From NCBI RefSeq assembly GCF_015645385.1, contig NZ_JADOET010000003.1:62001-126000 (forward strand): a DNA stretch of 64,000 nucleotides, read 5' to 3'. Position 1 is the first letter of the stretch. Every line of letters begins with the position of its first letter. The position numbers and the translations under genes are program-made. Of this stretch, positions 43,801 to 54,200 are shown piece by piece. The stretch is from Winogradskyella marina. GTDB lineage: Bacteria; Bacteroidota; Bacteroidia; Flavobacteriales; Flavobacteriaceae. The notes under the pieces were generated by a model. That model worked only from the letters and a program-made list of their open reading frames with translations, was not told where the DNA came from and did not search any database.

Positions 43801-44547
43801 CCAAAAGCAGCAATTCTGCGTGAAAAAGGATCAAACTCAGAACGAGAAATGGCTAATGCTATGTATTTAGCTGGTTTTGATGTTAAAGATGTGCATATGA
43901 CCGATTTAATTTCTGGTAGAGAAACCTTAGAAGATATTCAGTTTTTAGGTGCTGTTGGTGGTTTTAGTAATTCGGATGTTTTGGGTTCTGCAAAAGGTTG
44001 GGCTGGAGCCATTAAATACAACGAAAAAGCAAATAAAGTTATTAGCGATTTCTTTATAAGAGAAGACACGCTTTCTGTTGGTATATGTAATGGTGCACAA
44101 CTTTGGATGGAACTCGATTTAGTAAACCCTGAACACGAGACACACGGTAAATTAACTTATAACGATTCAAAAAAACACGAAAGTGGCTTTACATCTGTTA
44201 AGATTCAAGAAAATAATTCGGTGATGCTATCTAGTTTAGCCGGAAGCACTTTAGGGGTTTGGATTTCACATGGAGAAGGAAAATTTAACCTTCCATATGC
44301 AGAAGACAAATATAATATTGTTGCCAAATATGGTTATGCAGACTATCCTGCAAATCCAAATGGTTCTGATTTTAATACGGCAATGCTTTGTGATAAAACC
44401 GGAAGACATTTAGCTACAATGCCTCATATAGAGCGTTCTATTTTTCAATGGAATTGGGCATATTATCCGGAAGGTAGAAAAGACGACGTAGCTCCTTGGT
44501 TAGAAGCATTTGTGAATGCAAGATTATGGATTGAAAAAAATTCTTAA
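40876..44547 (+). CDS. purL: phosphoribosylformylglycinamidine synthase, single-chain form
   Basis: 1223 residues; converts FGAR, glutamine and ATP to FGAM in purine synthesis. It is the large single-chain form, with an N-terminal PurS-like part (1-~140) and two AIRS-like halves ([63 protein letters not shown]). A C-terminal class I glutaminase starts near residue 975, with nucleophile motif GICNGAQ, SHGEGKF and PHIERS. The second cysteine of the usual GVCNGCQ is alanine, but the nucleophile is intact. The linker before the glutaminase contains a translated REP-like repeat (43770-43803). Confidence 0.96.
   Translation: [1223 protein letters not shown]
43770..43803 (+). repeat. REP-like repeat translated in frame inside purL
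   Basis: The DNA runs tgtcatttcgag, gcgaagctgag, aaatctcgccc, the layout of the dispersed GTCATTTCGAGCGAAG...GAAATCT repeat of Bacteroidetes. It is read in frame as [13 protein letters not shown], within the variable linker between the second AIRS-like half and the glutaminase domain. Confidence 0.65.
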
Positions 44548-44576
44548 TTTTAAAACCACAACCAACTTATTTCCTT

Positions 44577-46631
44577 ATGGTGGCTAAAGCCCTAAAATTA
44601 AATAACATTATTTGTGGTATTTTTATCATTGTTTCACTTCAATTAGTACATGGCCAAAAACAAGATGTCAATATTGAAGCTGTTAATGCAATAAAACAAA
44701 ACATAAATCAATCTAAGAAAACCATCCAACTTAAATGGATGGATAGTCTTTTAACTTTAATTAGAGATACCAAAGGGTTTAAATACGACTCTATTGCAAG
44801 AGAAACTATTGACTTCTCCATACAGCTAGACTCCTTTAATTTGGCTGCATATCACACTGCAAATCTTATTAATTATAATAATAATTTTGTAGGCAACCCA
44901 AAAGAAGGCGTCAGTTTATTTAATAAATATTTTCCCATCTTAGAAACGCATATATCGCTTCGTAATAAAGCAAGTTTATATATTGATTCTGGAGATAGCT
45001 ATTATTATATAGGTAAAGTTGACAAATCTATAGAACATTACGATAAAGCTATTTTTTATGCTGACAAAGACAACAATCAACGTATTAAGGCTTTTGCAAT
45101 TTTATACAAAGGCTATGCCTACAATGACGAAGGCCAATTTGTTGAAGCTTCTAAAACGCTAATCAATGCTGTTAAAATTTTTGAAAACGTTAAAGACACA
45201 TTCAACATTATTGGAGCTAAAAATTCTTTAGGAATAGTCTATAGCAAGAATGGGTTTTTAGAAGAAGCAAACACAGAACGTAATGAAGCTTTGGTCTTAG
45301 CTAAAAAAACCAATAGCATTGGACAAATTGCAACTTTAGAAGTAAATGCAGCTGCCGATTTTCGTAAAACAAAAGATTATGAAAAGCAGATAAAAAGCCT
45401 ACAAACTGCATTAGCAGCTTCTAAACAATCAAGATTTGCAGATGATTTATATCCCAGAATAGTAAACCCTCTTATTTTGGCTTATGTAAATACAGACAGT
45501 CTTGATAGAGCGAAATTTTACTTAAAGAAAATAGAAAATTCAGATAAAAATTATACCCAAGGTGTATATGAGTCGAGCTATATTAAATCTAAACAACAAA
45601 TTGAATTAGCAGATAAGAACTATAACCAGGCATTGCAACTTGGTACAACCTATTTAACAATTGTAAACAACAGTAACAATGTAAATAATATTGAACATGC
45701 TGAACGTTTTCTCTCTCAAGTTTATGATTCCTTAGGTAACGATAGCAAAGCTTTCTTTCATTATAAAAATGCGAAACACATAGAAGATTCCATTTATAAC
45801 ATACAAAAAACTAAAGCTTTAAGCTATTACCAAACACTTTATGAGACTGAGAAAAGAGATGCCATGATTAAAGCCCAGGAATCTGATATTTTATTACTCG
45901 ATTCTAAAAACAGGGTTAAAAATCAGTGGCTAATATTTGGATCCTTAGGTTTGCTAGGCCTTTTCAGTATCGTTTATCTTTATCGTTCAAAACAGTTTTT
46001 AAAGAAAAAAGAACAACTTCAAAAAGTATTTGCACAAGATTTATTACGAAATATTGAACGCGAACGCAGTCGCATATCTAGTGAATTACATGATAGCATT
46101 GGGCAAAGCTTGTTATTAATAAGAAACAAAATAGTGCTTAATGATGATATTGAAAATTCAAATACGTCTTTAGTAGATAATGCCATACATGAAGTACGCA
46201 CCATTTCCCAAGATCTACACCCTTTTCAGTTTGAAAAATTAGGACTTATAAAATCCTTAAAATATCTTATTGAAAAACTACAAAACAATTCAAACATTTT
46301 CTATTCAGAAGATATCGATGAGTTAAAAGATGAAATTCCTATAGAACAAACCATTTTTGTATACAGAATGATACAAGAATGTCTTAATAATGTAGAAAAA
46401 CACTCAGAGGCCAAAGCATGTCAATTAAATATTGAAGAAGTTGCTGATGCCGTTACTTTTGAAGTAAAAGATAATGGTGTTGGATTTGACCTTACCGAAG
46501 GTATCGATCAGCTAAATAGTTTAGGGATGCAAACTTTAAAAGAACGCGCCAAAATTATTAATGCACAGTTAAGTATCTCATCAACCAAAGGCAAAGGCAC
46601 CACTGTAATTATTAAAGTTCCTAAAAAATGA
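44577..46631 (+). CDS. TPR-containing sensor histidine kinase (HisKA_3 type)
   Basis: 684 residues. A signal peptide (ending VHGQ near 27) is followed by a periplasmic helical region with several TPR pairs (about 50-430). One membrane helix comes next (about 451-469), then a kinase core with the phosphoacceptor histidine in SRISSELHDSIGQSLLL (near 505). The ATPase boxes are FVYRMIQECLNNVEKHSEA (N-box region) and VKDNGVGFDL. The HisKA_3 core pairs with NarL-type regulators, and the next gene encodes one with a 4-bp overlap. The stimulus is unknown. Confidence 0.92.
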   Translation: MVAKALKLNNIICGIFIIVSLQLVHGQKQDVNIEAVNAIKQNINQSKKTIQLKWMDSLLTLIRDTKGFKYDSIARETIDFSIQLDSFNLAAYHTANLINYNNNFVGNPKEGVSLFNKYFPILETHISLRNKASLYIDSGDSYYYIGKVDKSIEHYDKAIFYADKDNNQRIKAFAILYKGYAYNDEGQFVEASKTLINAVKIFENVKDTFNIIGAKNSLGIVYSKNGFLEEANTERNEALVLAKKTNSIGQIATLEVNAAADFRKTKDYEKQIKSLQTALAASKQSRFADDLYPRIVNPLILAYVNTDSLDRAKFYLKKIENSDKNYTQGVYESSYIKSKQQIELADKNYNQALQLGTTYLTIVNNSNNVNNIEHAERFLSQVYDSLGNDSKAFFHYKNAKHIEDSIYNIQKTKALSYYQTLYETEKRDAMIKAQESDILLLDSKNRVKNQWLIFGSLGLLGLFSIVYLYRSKQFLKKKEQLQKVFAQDLLRNIERERSRISSELHDSIGQSLLLIRNKIVLNDDIENSNTSLVDNAIHEVRTISQDLHPFQFEKLGLIKSLKYLIEKLQNNSNIFYSEDIDELKDEIPIEQTIFVYRMIQECLNNVEKHSEAKACQLNIEEVADAVTFEVKDNGVGFDLTEGIDQLNSLGMQTLKERAKIINAQLSISSTKGKGTTVIIKVPKK

Positions 46632-47254
46632 AGCCTACCGTAATTATAGCAGATGACCACCCTTTACTATTAGAAGGCAATAAACTTTTTTTAGAAAAAA
46701 ACTGGTATAATGTAATCGCCACAGCAAATGACGGTAATGATGCTTATAACAAGATTATAAAACTACAACCAGATGTTGCCATTTTAGACTATGACATGCC
46801 AATTATTGATGGTCTTGAGGTCGCAAAAACCTTAAAGTCAAAAAACAGCTCTACTAAAATTATTATCCTCACTTTACACAAACAAGAAAGCATTATTAAA
46901 GAAATTGGAAAATTAATTGATGCTTATATTTTAAAGGAATCTGCTTTAAGTGAACTAGAAACCTGTTTAAAAAAAGTATTGAATGATGAAAACTTTGTGA
47001 GCCCAGCACTAGAGGACAAAGTATATTTAAAATCTGGAAATACAGATATTTCATCCTTAACAAAAACAGAACTAAAAATATTGAAATACTTGGCCTCTAA
47101 TCTAAGTAGTTCTGAAATTGCTGAAACTTTATTTATTTCGAAACGAACAGTAGAGAAGCATCGCAGTAATATTATCTCAAAACTCAAATTAGACAAAAGC
47201 CAGAATGCTCTTGTCATCTGGGTTCAGAAACACCAAGAACTCTTCACTACGTAG
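46628..47254 (+). CDS. NarL/FixJ-family response regulator
   Basis: 208 residues. The receiver domain (1-~120) has the acidic pair ADD, phosphoacceptor D54 in AILDYDMPIIDG and the conserved lysine in YILKESA. The LuxR-type helix-turn-helix spans about 140-197, LTKTELKILKYLASNLSSSEIAETLFISKRTVEKHR. Translationally coupled to the kinase (ATGA). Its stop codon lies inside an 18-bp repeat whose 7-2-7 symmetry is that of NarL-type sites, so it may regulate the two genes downstream. Confidence 0.95.
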   Translation: MKPTVIIADDHPLLLEGNKLFLEKNWYNVIATANDGNDAYNKIIKLQPDVAILDYDMPIIDGLEVAKTLKSKNSSTKIIILTLHKQESIIKEIGKLIDAYILKESALSELETCLKKVLNDENFVSPALEDKVYLKSGNTDISSLTKTELKILKYLASNLSSSEIAETLFISKRTVEKHRSNIISKLKLDKSQNALVIWVQKHQELFTT

Positions 47255-47264
47255 ACCTACGTAT
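47247..47264. promoter_or_regulatory. site A: 18-bp 7-2-7 inverted repeat upstream of AraC-type gene
   Basis: Sequence CTACGTAGACCTACGTAT contains TACGTAG, AC, CTACGTA: a perfect inverted repeat of 7-bp arms with a 2-bp spacer. It ends 47 bp before the AraC-type ATG and overlaps the response regulator stop codon. An identical copy is at 48181-48198. Confidence 0.65.
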
Positions 47265-47311
47265 TTTAGATTCTAATCTAGCAATATACTTTTATAAGAA
47301 AGAAACGTATT

Positions 47312-48091
47312 ATGCTGGTTAGACACAAACTTCCATTTAACCATTGGCTCCTAGACATCTATAGCATTGATCTGAAACCTCACGTAGACAGTCATATTAT
47401 AGTGCCTAATGGGTATTCATATATACTTTGTATTGCCAAAAATAAAGTTTCAATAAATTCAAAAAACATCACTAAAGACACCATAGCGTGTTTTAAGCCT
47501 ACGCAAAAAGTTGTGTCTATTGATTGCCATAAGCCAACAACGGTTATTGTTGCAAAATGTATTCCTACATATGCTGGATATATAATTAATAATGAACAAA
47601 AACGCATCTACAATTTAAACCATCTCATTTCATCAAAACATTCCAGATGGTCCAAACAATTGTTTAATTCCAATTCAGACCTTTATTTGCGTATACAGCT
47701 TTTTAATTCAATATTATCTCAACTCAATTTTAAAACCATACATAAAACCATACTAGACAATATTGTATTATATATTCACGCCTGTAAAGGCAAAATAAGT
47801 ATAAAGGAACTCACACAGCGTTATTCTTGCAGCGCGCGATATATTCAGAAACAGTTTAAATCTATCATTGGTATTACACCGAAAGTTTATCTAAACCTTG
47901 CAAAACTCTATTACACTTTATTAGAATTGGAAATTACAATTAAAAGCGAGGCAGATGTTACAATACTTAATTATTACTATGATCATTCACATTTCTCAAA
48001 GACAGTAAAGTCGTTATTAGGCGTAAGTTACTCTAAGTACAAATCTTCTAAATCCAATCTAACATCTGTTTTACTATGTGAAGACTATTAG
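47312..48091 (+). CDS. AraC-family transcriptional regulator
   Basis: 259 residues. The N-terminal part (about 1-150) has the beta-rich pattern of an AraC effector domain but no clear ligand motif. The C-terminal domain (about 155-250) has the two helix-turn-helix units: ISIKELTQRYSCSARYIQKQFKSIIGITPKVYLNLAKL and ADVTILNYYYDHSHFSKTVKSLLGVSYSKY. Lysine-, isoleucine- and asparagine-rich, more AT-driven than its neighbours. It stands between two identical palindromic sites and ends 161 bp before the giant surface protein gene, its likely target. Confidence 0.87.
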   Translation: MLVRHKLPFNHWLLDIYSIDLKPHVDSHIIVPNGYSYILCIAKNKVSINSKNITKDTIACFKPTQKVVSIDCHKPTTVIVAKCIPTYAGYIINNEQKRIYNLNHLISSKHSRWSKQLFNSNSDLYLRIQLFNSILSQLNFKTIHKTILDNIVLYIHACKGKISIKELTQRYSCSARYIQKQFKSIIGITPKVYLNLAKLYYTLLELEITIKSEADVTILNYYYDHSHFSKTVKSLLGVSYSKYKSSKSNLTSVLLCEDY

Positions 48092-48180
48092 CCGATTATG
48101 TTCGCATTCATACCACAGAACACCGGCCAAAAGACATATTTTAACGACCAATTACAAAATTTTATAAGTTTAATCAGTAG

Positions 48181-48198
48181 CTACGTAGACCTACGTAT
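48181..48198. promoter_or_regulatory. site B: identical 18-bp 7-2-7 inverted repeat upstream of giant surface protein
   Basis: Exact second copy of CTACGTAGACCTACGTAT, ending 54 bp before the ATG of the 2134-residue protein. Distance to the start codon is similar to that of site A, and TTTAGA follows both sites within a few bases. Confidence 0.65.
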
Positions 48199-48252
48199 AT
48201 GTTTAGATACATCGGTCTACTAACTTGCAACCAAATTTAAATCTAACCTATT

Positions 48253-51200
48253 ATGAAAAAATTTACGCTCCCAGAATGTTGGTCATCCAGATTATATGGC
48301 ATCTATTGTCGCGAAAAAAATCCCATTATACATTTGGTAATGCTATGTTTTACAGCTTTTCTATTATTGGCAAGCAATCAAGACCTTAATGCACAAGCCC
48401 TCACCTTCAACCCCAACCCAATAGACATGGGTAATATAGAGGTTGGTCAAATGTTTGAAGCTTTTGTCGATATTTCAGATTCTGATCCAGTAGCTGAACC
48501 CAATGCAAATTACATATCTAATGTTTTTATTACCAATGACACAGCAGGCATATTTGTTAGTGGCAATTATTATTATGATGATAATGTAGGTTTTGGAAAT
48601 CTAGGTGTTGGCATAAACCCTATAAATGAAGGTACATATACCGCAACATTAAATGTAGAGGTAGATGAAACAGACGGCACACAAATCTATCAAATACCAA
48701 TTACGGCCACAGTTATACCAGCTTCATACCCAGAATTAACAGCCTCTAACTTAGACTTTAACACCATACATGTTAATACTAATACAACGCAAGATTTGAT
48801 TTTAAGCAATAGCGGAAACGAAGATTTGGTAATCGACAACTTTAATCTCGATAACTCATCCGATACTACATTTACATATACTCAACCCAGTACGCCATTA
48901 ACCATAACTCCTGGCAACACCTATACAATTCCTATAACTTTTTCACCTTTACCATTAGACGGTGGCTCTACCGGAAGCGTATTCAATAGGTCAACAACCC
49001 TTACCATAACTAGCAACAACTATTTTGAATATGAGACAGCTATAAATGTTACAGGAAATGTATTCCCAAGTAACCCAGTAGAAACAGACACTGACTTTGG
49101 CAATGTTGAGATTGGACAAACCGTATCCGGAAGCAATTCCATTACCAATAACGGTGAAGGTGAACTTTTTATAGACAATGTTTATTTCGATACTTATCAT
49201 ATTGGCGCAGATGCAACGGCAGATTTTTCGTTAATAAATCCACCGACATTTCCAGTAATTTTAGCTCAAGGCCAATCACTTACCGTTGATATCGAGTTTA
49301 CTCCAAATGATTTAAGTTTCAGACGTGTGTATATGCGTTATGCCGCTAGAAACCATACAAGTTCAGTAATAAGTCCTACTATTGAAGGTGTAGGCGTGCA
49401 GTCAGAAATTTCATTTCCAACTGATATTAATGCAGGGAATGTGCGTAAAGGAGAATCTGAAACATACACCTTAGAAATTCAAAACCCTGGCACACTAGCG
49501 ACCCAAATTTCTTCTTTAGAAATCAGTGGTACAAATGCTGATGTTTTTTCTATTACTGATAGTAGCCCACAAACCATACCTGCTGGTGGTTCTGTAGATT
49601 ATAACGTTGAATTTTCAAGCGATACAGCTGGTGGCAAAACAGCACAAATAAATTTTACTAGTAATGTCGATAGCAGTCCACATAGTATTAATCTTTTGGC
49701 AAATATTACCAATTCCAAATTAAGGGTAAGTCCTGCAGAATTAGAATTCCCAGAAGTTTTGGTGGGCTCGTCTACTACTCCATTAACCGTAACACTCTCT
49801 AACGAATTTGGTACAGATGCTGTGGAGATACAAAATATTGTTTTGCCTAGTTCAGACTTTACAGTGAGTGGCATTACGACACCATTAACCATTGCAGCTG
49901 GAGGTGAAAGCAGTTTTCAGGTACAATGCAATCCACAACAAACAGGAAATGTTTATGCTCCATTGATCGTAGAAAGCAATGACGATAAAGCTTCAATTGG
50001 CATTAACTTAATGGGTATTGGTGTTACTCCAGAAATTCAGTTAAGTAGAACTCAAATGTTTTTCTTAAACACCGCATTGTATAGTAATGGTCGTACCGAG
50101 ATACTTTCAATTCAAAACAACGGCACTGGCGATTTAATACTTAACGATGCTAACATTGTAAACAGTCCTGGTTCATTTGGCCCCATTCAGTTTGAATTAT
50201 CATCACCCCTTACCCTACCAGTAACTGTACCACCCAGTGAATCTTACATTATTCCTGTAAAATTTAATCCATCAAATATTGGAGGTTATACGGGGAGATT
50301 AAACCTAGCTACTAATGATGGCGACATAGGTATATTTTTAAGTGGTACAGCTATTGCACCTAGTGCCCATGTTGACAAAAATGAAGAATTTCCAGAGAAT
50401 ATAAGGATAGGTGAAAGTATTACAAGAGCATTTACAATAACAAATAATGGTGTAGGTACTTTAGAGATCTCGGATTTTGAACTTGTAGAAGTGGGAATTG
50501 ATGCCGATGACGAACCCGATTTCACTTTGGATATCACGCTGCCATATTATATTGCTCAAGGACAAACTAGAACCTTACAAATTGTCGCCAACCCAATATC
50601 TACAGGCTATAAGAATGTACAGTTAGAACTTACTACAAATACCGTTTCTGGAGCCATAACGGGTGATCCTTTGTTGTGGTCTTACAACGTTTTAGATCTC
50701 GCCTATTTTGAAGGCGAAAACGTTAAACAAATGACAGATGCTGGCATTGGAGAAACCTCATATACACCATATACTATAACCAATACTGGTGAGGCAACTA
50801 TGGTGGTATATGGTGAGCATGCAGCTTTATATCAAGCTGGAGGAACGTTCACAATACCAAATCAATCTGAGCTACCGACAGAATGGAATTCATACAATAA
50901 CTTTCCTTTTACTTTAGACCCTGGAGATAGCAATGATATTATAATTGCATATTCACCTTCTACAACCTCTGCATATGGTGAAATTGCATTAAAAACCGGA
51001 CCAGTTTTAAATAACGCTAACGAAGGTGGTTTTGAGTATTCTGCAATAATTAAAGCATCTGGTGGTGCATTATTACCTGCATTAACAACAATAGAAGCAC
51101 AACCTATCACGTTCCCGCTCACAAGTATAGGAAGATCTAACTCAAAAATCGTTACCATAAAAAACACTGGAACAACCGACCTTATTATAAATAACACCTA

Positions 51201-54200
51201 TGGAGACGGTACTTATATGTTTAAAGACCAAGGTAGTTTAACCAATATTACCTTGGGTGTTGGAAACACTATGGATTTTGAAATTTTATTTAACCCTAGT
51301 GACTTAGGTACTGTAGAAGGTTATTTTGGTTTCGATACTAATGTACAAAGTCAATTTGTAATTGTAAATGCAACTGGTGAAGCTAAAGAACCTGATGAAA
51401 TCGTGGTCAACGGATTAACTTTTGAAGCAGATACGAAAATAGATTTGGGAGACGGAAAATACATTCTAAGCGGAAATGTACACGCGGGAAAAATGGAATT
51501 TGGTGGAGATGTAACTATAAATTTAGGCTCTAACAATGTAAGTTGCCAATGTAAAGTTTACACCACAAATATAACACCTGTAGGCGAATATGGCGGAGCA
51601 GAAGTCGATTTAATGGAAGGAGATATTACTTTTAAAGTAGAACAATCAGAAGATGGTACTCCGTATATAAATGCAGCCATCGATTCTGGTTTAACAGGTG
51701 TAAATACATTTTTAAATTTGGTAGACATTCCTATAGAATTTTCAAAGTTTGAACTCATCACAGGTGATGATCCTGGTATTGAGGTTGGTGGGTCATTAGA
51801 TCTACCTGCTGATATTTTTGGTCCCGATGTAAACGTTACCATAGATCGATTGCGAATTGTTGAATCTGGAGTGAATATTGAAGGCTCTTCAAGTATAAGT
51901 GGAAACCCAGCCGTAAAGGTTCTTAATACTTTTGAGCTTCAAGAAGCAGGAGTTAACTTCAATACGTTCGAAAACTCATTTGGAGGGAATGCAGCCATAA
52001 AGCTTTCATTATTAGGTAAAACAACTTCTATTGCTGGAGGCGTACAGATCATTAATGGTGGTTTGGATTCGGTTTCTTTAGAAGTAGAAATCAGTCCAGG
52101 CATTCCTTTAGCAAACACAGGATGGGAACTTTCTGGTGGTAATGGATTTATTAATGGTATTCAAGTACCTCCATTGTCAATCGGTTTAGGTGTAGATTTA
52201 AAGCCTATAGCACCTATAGACATTCTTAAATTAGATAATATGCAATTGGCATATACCTTTGGTACATCATTAGAGGCTAGTGGTACTATATTGGTCCTTA
52301 ATCAAACTGTAGGTGGAGGAAGTATCTTAGTAAACAATTTAGGATTAACAGCAGAAGCTTATGTTAATTTATACGGTGTATTTAGAGGTGATGTTTCCTT
52401 ACTTGTAGAAAACAGAACGTCTGGTCTTTTTGCAGAAGCTATGGCGGATATGTCGCTTACCATCCCTGAAATACCTGCTGCAGATTGCGCGATATGTGAA
52501 GCCGTAAATGGCTATTTACCATATACTATTGCAGAACTTAAAGCAAAAATCAACAACGATAGATTTAAAGCAAGTACAACCATTGCAGATGTGTTAACTC
52601 TAGATATAGGAGTTGAGTTTGGTGGTGATGTTAAAGTAGGCGGAAAGTTTGGAATAATTCCTTTTGGCGACAGTGGGAGATCTGCAGAAAACAACTTTTC
52701 GGAATTCTATATCGAAAATGATGAAAATGCAAAAGCAATAAATGAATTAGAAGGTGGCAGTTTAGTAGTTGCTTCTCGCGATAGTAACTCTCAAATACCA
52801 TTTAACTTGTCACAAAACTACAGCAACGTTATTGTGCGAATAGAAGGTGATAATGCATATCCAGATGCCACATTAACCTTACCCGATGGCACTGTAATTA
52901 CACCTATATCTGCAGAAACCAATGATGCTTTATATACCGAAAGTAACGAAAACTTTAGAGTGTTTTATACACTAAAAGACACTCAAATTGGTGAATACGA
53001 AATTAATGTTGAAGGAGCTGGACCTTATGAAATCGATTTATTTGGTGCTGGATTTGCACCAGAAATAGAAATTACAAGCGTAAACTATGACAATAGCACT
53101 AAAGATGTAACCATTACTTGGAACGATCAAGATTTAGATAGCGATGCAGTTATAGCACTCTATTACGATATTGATGGTAAAGGTGCTAATGGTAAGCAAA
53201 TTGTAGGTGGTATATCTGAAAACGATACTACAAACCAATATACCTTTAATGCGTCTAATTTAATTAGTGGTACCTACTTTGTTTATGCAAAGATTGAAGA
53301 TGAATCTAACCCAGCAGAATATGCATATGCAACAACCACATTTACTGTTATAAACGAATCCCCTGTAGATACACCAACATTAATTGGTGCCTTAGAAGAT
53401 AATGTTTTTAAACTTGCTTGGAACCCTGTAAATGATGCTGATCACTACGTCATGTATATCGATGAAGAATTGGTAACACGTTACAGTAGTAGCCAAGGTG
53501 TTGGTGATGTAACCGCTTTCGATTTTAAAGATATTGCACCAGGACGTTCGTATAAATTTGGTGTAACTGCAATGCGTGAAGAATTAGATGGTTCATATAC
53601 AGAATCCAATTTATCTAATATTATAGAATTTGAATTTATAAGCCCAGATGTTAACAACATTCCAAAGTTAGAAACTGAAAGCTTAGCTCCTGTAACAGAT
53701 CCTTGTAGTCCATATACATTTACGGTTAACTATTCAGATCCTGATACTGGAGATATTTTAGAATTAACAATGCCAACGCATCCAGAGGGTATGACTTTAG
53801 CAGGAAACACCATAAACTGGACTCCAACCGCTGATCAAATTGGTAAACACCAAGTCATCTTAAATGTTGCCGACGATAAAGGAGGTGTTGATGAAAAAAG
53901 CTTTGTAATCACAGTATTTAATGCTAATTCAGCGCCAACTCCAGATTTAAGCGTACTTCCAGTTGCTGAGGCAGCATGTAGCGTTACACTTAATGCGCCT
54001 AGTGCTACAGACGACTGTAGTGGTACTATTACTGCAACAACAACTGATGCGACAGCCTATACGCAACCTGGCGACTATATGGTAACTTGGGTTTACGACG
54101 ATGGTAATGGCAATCAAACTACACAACAACAACGCGTAATTGTAACAGATACTGAACTTCCAACAATAGCGTGTCAGCATATAACTGTGGCGTTAGATGA

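Noticed and set aside
44081..44110. PurL GICNGAQ lacking the second cysteine of GVCNGCQ as sign of a dead glutaminase
   Set aside because: The nucleophile is the first cysteine, which is kept, and the catalytic histidine and glutamate motif PHIERS is intact.
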